Positions 50,733-63,137 of a stretch of 64,000 bases of DNA are shown here, one piece after another; position 1 is the stretch's first letter; every line of letters starts with the position of its first letter. Location of the stretch: NCBI RefSeq assembly GCF_004340465.1, contig NZ_SLVV01000003.1, positions 420,982 through 484,981 of the forward strand. The letters are read 5' to 3'. Below the pieces are notes generated by a model. The model made no database searches. It was given only the letters and a program-made list of their open reading frames with translations, and had not been told where the DNA came from. The position numbers and the translations under genes were made by a program. This DNA comes from Mesobacillus foraminis (GTDB lineage Bacteria; Bacillota; Bacilli; Bacillales; Cytobacillaceae).

Positions 50733-51044
50733 ATGATTGATTGGCCGCGAGAAAAAATGGAGAAATTCTTTAACGAAAGCGGGACAGGGCTTGTCTATTT
50801 TTATACACCTCTCTGTGGAACCTGCCAGATGGCCGGGAAGATGCTGAACGTAGTCGAGCAGCTGCACCCTGATTTAAGCATGGGGAAGGTAAATCTGAAT
50901 TTTTTGCCGGAGACAGCAGACGAATTTAAAGTGGAGAGTGTCCCGTGCCTCCTGTTGGTCAAGGATGGAACAGTTAAGGATAAGCTCTATGCCTTTCATT
51001 CCGTGCCATATTTGCATGAAACGATCAAACAGACACTTCAGTGA
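50733..51044 (+). CDS. yusE: thioredoxin-like protein YusE
   Basis: The 103-residue thioredoxin-fold protein has the active site CGTC (Cys28, Cys31) in LVYFYTPLCGTCQMAGKML and the cis-proline region VESVPCLLLVKDGT. It is expected to act as a cytoplasmic thiol-disulfide oxidoreductase of unknown partner. ATG at 50733 is preceded by AAAGGATG inside the end of yusF. It is followed by a terminator. Confidence 0.9.
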   Translation: MIDWPREKMEKFFNESGTGLVYFYTPLCGTCQMAGKMLNVVEQLHPDLSMGKVNLNFLPETADEFKVESVPCLLLVKDGTVKDKLYAFHSVPYLHETIKQTLQ

Positions 51045-51094
51045 AAATATGTGGAGGTTTTATGGATTTTGACATATTTCTCGGGAAATGAAAG

Positions 51095-51132
51095 AGACAA
51101 TACCGAAGATTGGCTGGTATTGTCTTTTTTTG
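51095..51132 (+). terminator. terminator after yusE
   Basis: The 10-bp perfect stem AGACAATACC/GGTATTGTCT is followed by TTTTTT. Confidence 0.88.
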
Positions 51133-51206
51133 TCCCAAAATTGAGATTGAATGATGAGACATAGGAGAAGGTCAATCTTAGTCAGAAACAGGTATGGAAG
51201 AACAAA

Positions 51207-51407
51207 ATGGCTGAACATGGGGAAACACATCACTCTTCGTTCCATAGTATCTTCAATTCAGATCTATCCAGTGAGGCGGCAGCAGGAAGCTTTCAGATAG
51301 TGAATTGGTTGGGAACGCCCGATAAAAATCCTTCACCAGTCTCATACCGGACAGAAATTGAATGCCTCCTGGAAACTGGAAACAGTCATCGTAAAACAGC
51401 TGTCTGA
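51207..51407 (+). CDS. doubtful small open frame, 66 residues
   Basis: The frame has a plausible GGAAG site before ATG and encodes MAEHGETHHSSFHSIFNSDL and onward to HRKTAV, with no family I recognise. It lies in the roughly 550-bp stretch 51133-51688 between the yusE terminator and the SAM riboswitch, which otherwise shows nothing. Another frame continues briefly across the stop (VIVKQLSDGNIPSNN), so the region may be a decayed gene. Confidence 0.2.
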   Translation: MAEHGETHHSSFHSIFNSDLSSEAAAGSFQIVNWLGTPDKNPSPVSYRTEIECLLETGNSHRKTAV

Positions 51408-51688
51408 CGGAAACATCCCGAGCAATAATTGTTGACTGCGGGTAACGTAACAGGGCCTGCTTGTCGAAGGTTCCCAGTCAATCGTCTATCCATAAAAGAA
51501 CAAGCAGGGATTAGCTGGATTTAATGCCACATTATCTAGTTTGAAGGGACCAACCCTCACAATAGTTTAGATGTAATGGGGAGAAGGTTACACCCGTTCA
51601 TGCATATAAAGAGAATTCGGAAATTTCTTTCAAATGTTTGACGGTCCTGGTTGCTGCGTGCTATTATTTGGATAAATTCATAGCAGAT

Positions 51689-51786
51689 CTTATCAAGAGA
51701 GGCGGAGGGAATGGCCCGATGAAGCCCGGCAACCGGTTAATCAACACGGTGCCAAGTCCTGCAGGGTGTATGCTCTGAAAGATAAG
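51689..51786 (+). ncRNA. SAM-I (S-box) riboswitch upstream of metY
   Basis: The stretch has P1 CTTATC/GATAAG and the conserved S-box core CAAGAGAGGCGGAGGGA...GGCCCGATGAAGCCCGGCAACC...GGTGCCAAGTCCTGCAG. A terminator hairpin follows at 51798, so SAM binding should stop transcription before metY. Confidence 0.95.
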
Positions 51787-51797
51787 AAGGGTCGGGG

Positions 51798-51828
51798 AAA
51801 ACCTCTTCTTTTGGAGAGGTTTTTTAGT
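51798..51828 (+). terminator. riboswitch expression-platform terminator
   Basis: AAAACCTCT pairs with AGAGGTTTT, followed by TTTAG, 12 nt after the aptamer. Confidence 0.88.
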
Positions 51829-52006
51829 TAGAGACTCTTTTAGCAGGATGTTGTTATTTTGACAATGAGTGAGATTCCTCAGGGGGGAGCGGTTAAGGGA
51901 CACGCAAAAGGCTTAGCGGCAGGGGGAGGTTCCAGGAGTCGGTCCCTTTGGGGAAGAGCCAGCAGAAAAGCGAAAAAAACTGGATAAGGAAAAGGAGAGA
52001 TGAACA

Positions 52007-53317
52007 GTGGCAGAGAAACAGAATTACCGTTTAGAAACCTTAGGTGTCCATGGGGGATTATCACCGGATCCGGTAACAGGTGCCAGGGCATTGCCCATTT
52101 ATTTCAGCAACGCCTATCAGTTTAAAAATACGGAACATGCAGCCGATTTATTTGCTTTAAAGGAACCTGGGTACATCTATTCGCGCATACATAACCCTAC
52201 TGTAACGGTCTTTGAGGAAAGGGTTGCACTTCTTGAGGGCGGGGTGGGAGCACTTGCAGTAGCCAGCGGGATGGCCGCGATTACGATGGCAATCCTGAAC
52301 ATCGCCCATGCCGGGGATGAAATTGTTGCTGCTTCAAACCTTTATGGCGGGACTTATAATCTATTTGCCGTTACGCTGCCTAAATACGGGATTAAAGTGA
52401 AATTTGTGGATTCGACCGACCCTGATCATTTCCGGGAGGCCATTAATGAACGTACAAAAGCAATATTCGCCGAGACAATCGGAAACCCAAGTCTGAGAGT
52501 CCTTGATATAGAAAAGACAGCGGAAATTGCCCATGCAGCAGGAATTCCATTGATTATCGACAATACGTTTGCCACACCTTACCTTTGCCGTCCGATTGAA
52601 CATGGAGCCGACATTGTGATCCACTCGGCTACCAAATGGCTGCTTGGCAATGGAACAACACTGGGCGGCATTATTGTTGATGGAGGGAAATTTGACTGGA
52701 ATTCACCAAAGTTCCCTGGATTTACAACACCTGACCCGAGCTACCATGACCTCGTATACAGTGAGGCAATTGGAGCGGCGGCCTTCATCGTTAAGGCTAG
52801 AGTCCAGCTGCTTCGGGATATTGGCCCTGCTTTAAGCCCTCAGCATGCTTTCCAGTTCACGCTGGGCCTTGAAACGCTCCATGTTCGTATGAAAGAGCAT
52901 ATTGCCAACACAAGGAAGGTAGTAGACTATTTAGAGGCTCATCCAGCCGTAACCTGGGTTTCCTATCCTGGACATGACCGTCATCCAGATAAAAAGCTGG
53001 CAGAAAAGTACCTTCCAAAAGGGGCAGGATCCATCGTAATCTTTGGGATTGAAGGTGGAAGAGAAGCAGGTGCGAAGCTGATCAATTCCATCCGGCTCTG
53101 GTCGCACCTTGCCAATGTCGGTGATGCAAAAAGCCTGATTATCCACCCAGCCAGCACAACCCACCAGCAGCTCGATGCAGACGGTCTTAAGGCCGCAGGT
53201 GTACCGGAAGACCTGATCCGTCTGTCCGTGGGAATCGAGAATGTCGAGGATCTCCTTGAAGACCTGGAACAGGCTATTCAAAAAGCGACAGGAATCCCTG
53301 AAGGGGCAAGGGTTTAA
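52007..53317 (+). CDS. metY: O-acetylhomoserine sulfhydrylase (MetY)
   Basis: The 436-residue PLP enzyme of the Cys/Met metabolism family makes homocysteine from O-acetylhomoserine and sulfide. It has [59 protein letters not shown] Lys in [17 protein letters not shown] and the C-terminal [10 protein letters not shown]. It starts at GTG after AAGGAGAG. It is controlled by the SAM riboswitch 180 bp upstream. The leader after the riboswitch also has an AAGGGAC/GTCCCTT pairing. It supplies the methionine pathway together with metNIQ downstream. Confidence 0.95.
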   Translation: MAEKQNYRLETLGVHGGLSPDPVTGARALPIYFSNAYQFKNTEHAADLFALKEPGYIYSRIHNPTVTVFEERVALLEGGVGALAVASGMAAITMAILNIAHAGDEIVAASNLYGGTYNLFAVTLPKYGIKVKFVDSTDPDHFREAINERTKAIFAETIGNPSLRVLDIEKTAEIAHAAGIPLIIDNTFATPYLCRPIEHGADIVIHSATKWLLGNGTTLGGIIVDGGKFDWNSPKFPGFTTPDPSYHDLVYSEAIGAAAFIVKARVQLLRDIGPALSPQHAFQFTLGLETLHVRMKEHIANTRKVVDYLEAHPAVTWVSYPGHDRHPDKKLAEKYLPKGAGSIVIFGIEGGREAGAKLINSIRLWSHLANVGDAKSLIIHPASTTHQQLDADGLKAAGVPEDLIRLSVGIENVEDLLEDLEQAIQKATGIPEGARV

Positions 53318-53443
53318 AACGATAAATATTGTAAAAAAATACTTAAAATAGAGAAAGATTTTTTTATTGACACTCTTTTTTATTCCATGATAGAATCACA
53401 CTCGTAGTTTAAAAATGCTTTGATTTCAAGTGAATATCTGTTG

Positions 53444-53556
53444 CTCTTATCAAGAGAGGTGGAGGGAAGTGCCCGATGAAGCCCGGCAACCGTCAGTAAG
53501 CATGCTTATTGAAATGGTGCCAATTCACACAAAGCGGCTGCTTTGGAAGATGAGAG
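53444..53556 (+). ncRNA. SAM-I (S-box) riboswitch upstream of metNIQ
   Basis: P1 CTCTTATC pairs with GATGAGAG. The core CAAGAGAGGTGGAGGGA...TGCCCGATGAAGCCCGGCAACC is present, with a longer P3/P4 region (AGTAAGCATGCTTATT) than in the metY copy. It controls the methionine importer. Confidence 0.95.
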
Positions 53557-53575
53557 AAAGGTTATAGATTGATGT

Positions 53576-53605
53576 GCCTTTCTGCTCGTGCGGAAAGGCT
53601 TTTAT
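53576..53605 (+). terminator. riboswitch expression-platform terminator
   Basis: GCCTTTC pairs with GAAAGGC, followed by TTTTATTATTTT. Confidence 0.85.
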
Positions 53606-53710
53606 TATTTTCAAATATCATTTTTGAATTTTTTTATCAGGGTAAAGAAAACCTAGAATAATCATTCATTTTTAAGAGTGCGAGTTGGAATGGAGAGGGT
53701 GAAGAATCAA

Positions 53711-54736
53711 TTGATCTCTGTAAAGAATGTCATAAAAACCTATGCTTCGAGAAAAGGCGAAGTAAATGCGGTTAACGATGTTAACCTTGAGATAAAAGAG
53801 GGAGAAATCTTCGGTGTCATCGGATATAGCGGAGCCGGAAAAAGCACACTGATCCGGATGCTTAATGGCCTTGAAATCCCGACAAATGGCTCGATCGTCG
53901 TAGCAGGAAGAGAGGTGTCCAGGATAAAAGGACGCGAACTCCGCAAAGCCCGGCAGGAGATTTCAATGATCTTCCAGCACTTCAACCTGCTATGGTCAAG
54001 GACAGTAGTCGATAATATAGCCTTCCCCCTTGAAATTGCCGGAGTGCCGCGTCAGGAACGGGAGAAACGAGTGAAAGAACTGATTGCGCTCGTAGGCCTT
54101 TCGGGCCGGGAAGATGCATACCCTTCCCAGCTGAGCGGCGGACAGAAACAAAGGGTCGGAATTGCAAGGGCTCTTGCAAATAATCCGAAGGTACTTTTGT
54201 GTGATGAGGCTACCTCCGCATTGGACCCGCAAACCACAGATTCAATTCTTGAGCTTTTGGTCGATATCAATAAGCGTCTCGGTCTTACGATCGTCCTGAT
54301 TACGCATGAAATGCACGTAATCAGGAAAATTTGCCACCGAGTTGCGGTCATGGAAAGCGGAAGGATAGTAGAGACTGGACCGGTCCTTCATGTCTTTAAA
54401 AATCCTCAGGAGCAGATTACGAGGAGATTCGTCCAGCAGGTAACTGAGCCCGAAGAAACAAAGGAAACCATTGAGCACCTTCTATCCCGCTATCCTCGCG
54501 GAAAAGTCATTCAGCTGACGTTTGTCGGTGAAGGAGCAGAACAGCCTTTAATTACGGACTTAATCCGGCAGTTTTCATTAACGGTCAACATTCTTCAAGG
54601 AAAGATTTCCCAGACTCAAAACGGTTCATATGGGACCTTGTTCGTCCACCTTGACGGGGAGGAAGCGGAAGTTGAAAGGGCAGTGCAGTTCATTTCCTCC
54701 CAGGAAGTTGGAGTGGAGGTGATCAGCAATGGCTGA
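53711..54736 (+). CDS. metN: methionine ABC transporter ATP-binding protein
   Basis: The 341-residue ATPase has Walker A GYSGAGKST, signature LSGGQKQRVGIARAL, Walker B VLLCDEATSALDP, and a C-terminal NIL/ACT-type domain (KVIQLTFVGEGAEQPLITDLIRQ) that senses methionine. I chose TTG at 53711, 8 nt after AGGGTGA, giving the exact length of B. subtilis MetN; the upstream in-frame ATG and GTG codons lie in or before that ribosome binding site. It overlaps metI by 8 bp. Controlled by the S-box upstream. Confidence 0.94.
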   Translation: MISVKNVIKTYASRKGEVNAVNDVNLEIKEGEIFGVIGYSGAGKSTLIRMLNGLEIPTNGSIVVAGREVSRIKGRELRKARQEISMIFQHFNLLWSRTVVDNIAFPLEIAGVPRQEREKRVKELIALVGLSGREDAYPSQLSGGQKQRVGIARALANNPKVLLCDEATSALDPQTTDSILELLVDINKRLGLTIVLITHEMHVIRKICHRVAVMESGRIVETGPVLHVFKNPQEQITRRFVQQVTEPEETKETIEHLLSRYPRGKVIQLTFVGEGAEQPLITDLIRQFSLTVNILQGKISQTQNGSYGTLFVHLDGEEAEVERAVQFISSQEVGVEVISNG

Positions 54737-55394
54737 ATTAATGGAAACAGTTAAATGGGACAAGCTCTGGCTAGCATCACAGGAGACCCTTTATATGACT
54801 GCGATTTCTGTTCTTGTTACCTTTATTCTTGGTGTCATCCTTGGTTTGCTGTTATTTTTGACGGGAAAAGGGAGCCTATGGGAAAACAAAGCAGTTAATG
54901 TAGTAATCGCTGCCTTTGTTAATATTTTCAGATCCATCCCCTTTATTATCCTGATTGTATTATTGATTCCATTCACCAAGCTGTTGGTAGGTTCTATGCT
55001 TGGGGCCAATGCGGCATTGCCAGCCCTTATTATTGGGGCAGCGCCTTTTTACGCGAGAATGGTAGAAATCGCTCTAAGGGAAATTGACAAGGGAGTCATT
55101 GAGGCGGCCCAGTCCATGGGTGCCAGCCACGGGCAAATTATCTTTAAAGTATTGATTCCGGAGTCCCTGCCGGCATTGATTTCAGGGCTAACCGTCACCG
55201 CCATCTCATTGGTCAGCTTTACAGCGATGGCGGGCGTTATTGGAGCAGGAGGCCTGGGGCATTTTGCTTATCTTGAAGGCTTTCAGAGAAACCGGCCGTT
55301 TGTAACCCTGGTTGCAACTGTAGCCATTTTGATCCTGGTATTTATTATCCAATTAATTGGAGACTATTTTACAAATAAAACTGACAAGCGTTAA
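54729..55394 (+). CDS. metI: methionine ABC transporter permease
   Basis: The 221-residue, five-helix permease has the EAA loop (MVEIALREIDKGVIEAAQSMGASHGQIIFKVLIPESLPALISGLTV). It imports methionine, including D-methionine and methionine sulfoxide in known systems, with MetN and MetQ. ATG at 54729 overlaps the metN end. It matches MetP/YusB of B. subtilis. Confidence 0.95.
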   Translation: MAELMETVKWDKLWLASQETLYMTAISVLVTFILGVILGLLLFLTGKGSLWENKAVNVVIAAFVNIFRSIPFIILIVLLIPFTKLLVGSMLGANAALPALIIGAAPFYARMVEIALREIDKGVIEAAQSMGASHGQIIFKVLIPESLPALISGLTVTAISLVSFTAMAGVIGAGGLGHFAYLEGFQRNRPFVTLVATVAILILVFIIQLIGDYFTNKTDKR

Positions 55395-55409
55395 CAGGAG
55401 GGAAACACA

Positions 55410-56246
55410 TTGAAAAAAGTATTAAGCCTGGTCTTTATCGCCATTTTAACACTTGCACTTGCTGCATGTGGAGGCGGGGAAAACGAAAATGCACAGAATG
55501 AAGGGAAAGAAAAAAATAAGGAACTGGTTGTTGGTGCCTCGGCTGTTCCTCATGCTGAAGTGCTGGACGAAGCTGTTCCTTTAATGAAAGAAAAGGGAAT
55601 TGACCTTAAAGTGCAGGTTTTCCAGGATTATATCCTGCCGAATGTTGCTTTAAGAGATAAAGAGCTTGACGCAAACTATTTCCAGACTCCGGGATACCTT
55701 GAACTTCAAATGGAGGAAAATAAGGATTTCGATTTTGTAAGTGTTGGTGAAATCCACCAGGAGCCAATTGGTATTTATTCAAAGAAATATGACAGCCTGA
55801 AGGATCTTCCGGAGGGAGCTAAAATCATCATGAGTGATTCTTTGAGCGACCACGGCCGTATTTTGCCGATCTTTGAAAAAGAAGGGGTCATTAAACTTAA
55901 AGAAGGCGTTGGGGCAAACGCCCGCGTTGAGGATATTGTTGAAAATCCAAAAAATCTTGATTTCTCTACGTTAATTGAAGCAAAGCTACTGGCTTCTTCT
56001 TTTGAAAGCGGAGAAGGAGATGCTGTTGCCATTAATACGAACTATGCCCTTGAAGGCAACCTGAACATCAAAGAGGATGGAATTGCTTTTGAAGGCAGCG
56101 ATGTTGTGCCGGCAAACCTGATTGTTGTCCGTTCCGAGGATAAAGACCGAGAAGAAATCAAAACTCTTGTAGAAGTTCTTAAATCTGACGAAATCAAGCA
56201 ATTTATCGAAGACAAATATCAAGGTGCCGTTCTTTTGGCAGAGTAA
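55410..56246 (+). CDS. metQ: methionine-binding lipoprotein
   Basis: The 278-residue NlpA-family lipoprotein has a signal VFIAILTLALAACGGG and the mature domain LVVGASAVPHAEVLDEAVPLMKEKGIDLKVQVFQDYILPNVALRDKELDANYFQTPGYL, characteristic of MetQ. The start is TTG after GGAGGG. It is the last gene of metNIQ and is followed by a terminator. Confidence 0.96.
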   Translation: MKKVLSLVFIAILTLALAACGGGENENAQNEGKEKNKELVVGASAVPHAEVLDEAVPLMKEKGIDLKVQVFQDYILPNVALRDKELDANYFQTPGYLELQMEENKDFDFVSVGEIHQEPIGIYSKKYDSLKDLPEGAKIIMSDSLSDHGRILPIFEKEGVIKLKEGVGANARVEDIVENPKNLDFSTLIEAKLLASSFESGEGDAVAINTNYALEGNLNIKEDGIAFEGSDVVPANLIVVRSEDKDREEIKTLVEVLKSDEIKQFIEDKYQGAVLLAE

Positions 56247-56255
56247 TATCATAGA

Positions 56256-56287
56256 AAAAAGCAGGCTCTCGGGCCTGCTTTTTTTAT
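56256..56287 (+). terminator. terminator of metNIQ
   Basis: AAAAGCAGGC-type stem (GCAGGC/GCCTGC extended by A-T pairs), followed by T7. Confidence 0.88.
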
Positions 56288-57095
56288 GCAGAGTTTTGAT
56301 CTGGAATGTATCGCGGAACGTACGCGCGGGCTTCAGCCAAGTAAATCGGGGGGCAGCGGATAGCTACTACGGTAAAAGCTCATGGACCGTCTGGAAAAGC
56401 GGGCGCATGACCGGAAATGATCAGAAAGGGAAACAGACTGCTTTATAAAATATACATACTGGCTTTAATTTGGCTGAATTTTAAGAATGGGAGGGCTGAG
56501 GGACCCTGAAGGCCTGAAACCATGGCTGACCGCAAAATTCGTGTTTTTACTGCCTTTGAGGAGGGTAATAAAAAAGTGTTAGCATAAAGATGTTAAAAAA
56601 ATTCGCGCAAAACGCGTATAAAACGAAGGGATGATTCGTTATTAGTTTTCTTCAGCTAAACTATACGAATGAAATGGAAAAGGCGATGCATGCAGCCCAC
56701 GGAGTTTGTTATGAGGAGTACTGTTCCAACCATGATGTAAGAATGGCAGTTGAAAGAGAGCGGGAGAAGGATTACTTGAAAAGCCAGAGAATCCTTTCTG
56801 ATATTGAACGAAAAGCACATTCCTAGCATGAATAGATCTTAGACAGAGACCAGTGTGAATAGCACTGGTTTCTTCTGCTTATGCGGGATGCGGAGAGAAG
56901 GGTAGGATACACGTTTAATGAAAATTCATCGTCCGTATGCTCCGGTTGTGTTATCATACATGAAATAGTAACCTTAGGATAAAAATAAACAGATAAAATG
57001 CCTTATTCGCTTTGGGCAGCCGCAGTCTTAAACAGTTGCGAATAGATTTAATTTGTTATAAGATTGTAATGAGAATAAAGTGAGAATAACAAGGG
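56288..57095. other. roughly 800-bp region with only doubtful small open frames
   Basis: Between the metNIQ terminator and the suf leader I see two weak candidates: a frame ending at 56448 (from a TTG near 56296; C-terminal RGAADSYYGKSSWTVWKS) and the 50-residue frame listed at 56674. Neither has a good ribosome binding site. No repeat or RNA gene was recognised. The right end should carry the suf promoter. Confidence 0.45.
56674..56826 (+). CDS. doubtful small protein, 50 residues
   Basis: The frame gives MEKAMHAAHGVCYEEYCSNH, then a charged helix VRMAVERERE, ending KAHS. The coding pattern looks plausible and there are two cysteines, but no ribosome binding site precedes the ATG and the frame stays open for 13 codons upstream. 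It may be a small helical protein or a remnant. I do not recognise a family. Confidence 0.25.
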   Translation: MEKAMHAAHGVCYEEYCSNHDVRMAVEREREKDYLKSQRILSDIERKAHS

Positions 57096-57128
57096 CATCC
57101 GTCTTAATCGGATGAATCTTTTTTTATT
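57096..57128 (+). terminator. terminator-like hairpin in the suf leader
   Basis: CATCCG pairs with CGGATG around a 7-nt loop, followed by AATCTTTTTTTATT. It lies 17 nt ahead of the sufC start region, between the presumed promoter (TTGTTA...) and the ribosome binding site, so it could attenuate the operon, or end an upstream transcript. Confidence 0.55.
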
Positions 57129-57144
57129 AACGGAGGTAGCAATT

Positions 57145-57930
57145 ATGGGTGGATCTGTATTAACAATTAAAGACCTTCACGTTGAAATCGAAGGCAAAGA
57201 AATCTTAAAAGGTGTAAACCTTGAAATTAAGGGCGGCGAAATCCATGCCATCATGGGTCCAAACGGTACTGGTAAGTCAACCTTATCATCAGCAATCATG
57301 GGTCATCCCAAGTATCAGGTGACAGGCGGAAGCGTTACATTGGATAATGAAGATGTTCTTGAAATGGAAGTGGATGAACGAGCTCGTGCAGGATTGTTCC
57401 TTGCCATGCAGTATCCAAGTGAAATCAGCGGTGTAACAAATGCAGACTTTTTGCGTTCTTCCATCAATGCACGCCGTGAAGAAGGCCAGGAAATCTCTTT
57501 AATGAAGTTTATCCGTACAATGGATTCCAAAATGGAATTCCTTGAGATGGATCCTAACATGGCACAGCGTTATTTAAATGAAGGTTTCTCCGGCGGCGAA
57601 AAGAAGCGCAATGAAATCCTTCAAATGATGATGATCGAGCCTAAGATTGCCATCCTTGATGAAATAGATTCTGGTCTTGATATTGATGCACTGAAGGTTG
57701 TTTCTAAAGGCATCAATGAAATGCGCAGTTCAGAATTTGGCTGCCTGATCATTACCCACTATCAGCGCCTGCTGAATTATATCACTCCTGACTTTGTCCA
57801 TGTTATGATGCAAGGCCGGATTGTTAAATCAGGCGGACCTGAGCTAGCCCAGCGACTGGAAGCAGAAGGGTATGACTGGATTAAGCAAGAATTGGGAATC
57901 GAAGACGAAACAGTTGGGCAAGAAGCGTAA
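57145..57930 (+). CDS. sufC: Fe-S cluster assembly ATPase SufC
   Basis: The 261-residue ABC-type soluble ATPase has Walker A GPNGTGKST, signature FSGGEKKRNEI, Walker B AILDEIDSGLD and VITHYQR-like IITHYQRLLNYI. It partners with SufB and SufD in the SufBC2D scaffold that builds Fe-S clusters. ATG at 57145 follows CGGAGGT; the open frame upstream runs through the leader hairpin. It is the first gene of sufCDSUB, in the standard Bacillus order. Confidence 0.97.
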   Translation: MGGSVLTIKDLHVEIEGKEILKGVNLEIKGGEIHAIMGPNGTGKSTLSSAIMGHPKYQVTGGSVTLDNEDVLEMEVDERARAGLFLAMQYPSEISGVTNADFLRSSINARREEGQEISLMKFIRTMDSKMEFLEMDPNMAQRYLNEGFSGGEKKRNEILQMMMIEPKIAILDEIDSGLDIDALKVVSKGINEMRSSEFGCLIITHYQRLLNYITPDFVHVMMQGRIVKSGGPELAQRLEAEGYDWIKQELGIEDETVGQEA

Positions 57931-57949
57931 GCACTAGGGGAGGATCAAT

Positions 57950-60913
<2,964 letters not shown>

Positions 60914-60999
60914 TTGAAACTTAAGCCGCGGCAATATCCACGGTAAATACATGGAGAGGCAGCGTGCTGTCTCTCCAATAGAAATGGAGGAACTCGACG

Positions 61000-62397
61000 A
61001 TGGCTAAAAAGATGCCAGAGATCGGTGATTATAAATATGGATTTTCCGATAAGGACGTTTCGATTTTCCGGTCTAAACGCGGCTTGACACGTGAAATCGT
61101 TGAAGAGATTTCCAGGATGAAGGAAGAACCGCAATGGATGCTTGACTTCCGCCTGAAATCACTTGAGCATTTCTACAATATGCCAATGCCTCAATGGGGC
61201 GGAGACTTAATGAGCCTTAATTTTGATGAGATTACTTATTATGTCAAGCCTTCCGAAAAATCCGAGAAATCATGGGATGAAGTCCCTGAAGAAATCAAGC
61301 GCACGTTTGACAAGCTTGGTATTCCGGAAGCGGAGCAAAAATACCTTGCAGGTGTTTCTGCCCAATACGAGTCTGAAGTGGTTTACCACAATATGAAGGA
61401 AGATCTTGAAGAATTAGGAATTGTCTTTAAGGACACTGATTCTGCCCTTAAGGAAAATGAAGATATTTTCCGTGAACACTGGGCGAAGGTCATTCCGCCA
61501 ACTGACAATAAGTTTGCTGCCCTTAACTCGGCCGTATGGTCCGGCGGATCTTTCATCTATGTGCCAAAGGGTATAAAAGTGGAGACTCCTCTCCAGGCAT
61601 ACTTCCGTATCAATTCGGAAAACATGGGACAATTTGAACGTACGCTGATCATTGTGGATGAGGGTGCGCATGTACACTATGTTGAAGGCTGTACAGCCCC
61701 TGTTTATACAACCAACTCCCTTCACAGTGCGGTGGTTGAAATCATCATTAAGAAGGACGCTTACTGCCGTTATACGACTATCCAGAACTGGGCAAACAAT
61801 GTGTATAACCTTGTAACCAAGCGTGCTGTCTGTGAAGCCAATGCTACAATGGAGTGGATTGACGGAAACATCGGCTCAAAGCTTACAATGAAGTATCCTG
61901 CCGTCATTTTAAAAGGCGAAGGTGCAAGAGGGATGACATTATCCATTGCGCTAGCCGGTAAAGGTCAGCATCAGGATGCAGGGGCGAAAATGATTCACCT
62001 TGCACCAAATACTTCTTCTACGATCGTATCCAAGTCAATTTCCAAACAAGGCGGAAAGGTTACCTACCGCGGAATCGTCCATTTTGGACGCAAAGCAGAT
62101 GGTGCCCGTGCCAATATTGAGTGTGATACGCTGATTATGGATAACAGCTCAACATCCGATACAATCCCTTACAATGAAATCCTTAATGATAACATCTCGC
62201 TTGAACATGAAGCGAAGGTATCTAAGGTTTCAGAAGAGCAGCTCTTCTATCTTATGAGCCGCGGGATTTCTGAAGAAGAAGCGACTGAAATGATTGTTAT
62301 GGGCTTCATTGAGCCATTCACAAAAGAGTTGCCAATGGAATATGCCGTTGAGATGAACCGCCTGATCAAGTTCGAAATGGAAGGTTCCATCGGTTAA
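61000..62397 (+). CDS. sufB: Fe-S cluster assembly protein SufB
   Basis: The 465-residue scaffold protein on which the cluster forms has [99 protein letters not shown] and [24 protein letters not shown] at 61000 follows AATGGAGGA, 86 bp after sufU. It is the last gene of the operon. After the stop an AAACGCCT/AGGCGTTT pair (62409-62478) lies before the main terminator. Confidence 0.97.
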   Translation: MAKKMPEIGDYKYGFSDKDVSIFRSKRGLTREIVEEISRMKEEPQWMLDFRLKSLEHFYNMPMPQWGGDLMSLNFDEITYYVKPSEKSEKSWDEVPEEIKRTFDKLGIPEAEQKYLAGVSAQYESEVVYHNMKEDLEELGIVFKDTDSALKENEDIFREHWAKVIPPTDNKFAALNSAVWSGGSFIYVPKGIKVETPLQAYFRINSENMGQFERTLIIVDEGAHVHYVEGCTAPVYTTNSLHSAVVEIIIKKDAYCRYTTIQNWANNVYNLVTKRAVCEANATMEWIDGNIGSKLTMKYPAVILKGEGARGMTLSIALAGKGQHQDAGAKMIHLAPNTSSTIVSKSISKQGGKVTYRGIVHFGRKADGARANIECDTLIMDNSSTSDTIPYNEILNDNISLEHEAKVSKVSEEQLFYLMSRGISEEEATEMIVMGFIEPFTKELPMEYAVEMNRLIKFEMEGSIG

Positions 62398-62518
62398 TCA
62401 AGCAGCAGAAACGCCTTGAAGAGGCTGAGGAATATAAGACGGTTCTGAGGGTGACGGGTTTCGATCGCTTAGGCGTTTAAGCTGGCGCCACCTTTATGCA
62501 ACTTGTGTTTTATAAGTA

Positions 62519-62554
62519 AAAAGCCGCTTGCTGAAAAGTAAGCGGCTTTTTTAT
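62519..62554 (+). terminator. terminator of the suf operon
   Basis: The 9-bp stem AAGCCGCTT/AAGCGGCTT with A/T extension is followed by TTTTTATTTT. Confidence 0.88.
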
Positions 62555-62555
62555 T

Positions 62556-63137
62556 TTAGCTAAAATCCTCCTATTAAGAGAACGACGCTGGAATGGACAT
62601 GTTAAATTTATTGCCGCAGCATTTCTTCTGGCGGAGTTGATTGTTGAAAATTGGAAAGTGTCTAAAAGGCCTCTTGCGCTGGTCTTTTTAGGGGAATGTC
62701 ACTAATTGGACACCGCTTTTTCAATAAATGAAAATAATCGATGCATAAACTCAAACGATCAATGCATAAATGGCAAGGAATGAACAATAACTTGATTTAA
62801 TTGATGAATAAAATGGTAAAGGGTAAATTTATGGAGGATGAATCTGAAGTAATTTGGCCCTTTTTTATCAATATGTTATACATAAAAGTGATTTCAACAA
62901 ATTTTATAGCTTTTAGTCCAATCGGATTGGCAAAAGGTATGATTAAAGCAATAAAAAACAGTAATCTACTCCCTTAAGGCTGAGTCAAAGATGCCTATAG
63001 GCAGCCGGGAAGCTAAATAAACATCAGTCCTGCAGAGGATACCAGCATCGTTTTTAAACATAGGCAAAAGGGTATCTAAGAGTATTGGAAACAGCTCCCG
63101 GAGGGTGTATGCTATCATATAGATGGAGGTGCGTTCA
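62556..63137. other. roughly 580-bp intergenic region without a supported gene
   Basis: A stop-free stretch near 62560-62700 (AAAFLLAELIVENWKVSKRP) looks somewhat coding but has no start or ribosome binding site. Two imperfect direct repeats of GATNNATGCATAAA occur at about 62738 and 62757. Nothing else was recognised before the DUF72 ribosome binding site. Confidence 0.4.

Noticed and set aside
56224-56448. 74-codon frame after metQ
   Set aside because: It begins inside metQ and crosses the terminator; only its C-terminal part looks coding and no start site was found.
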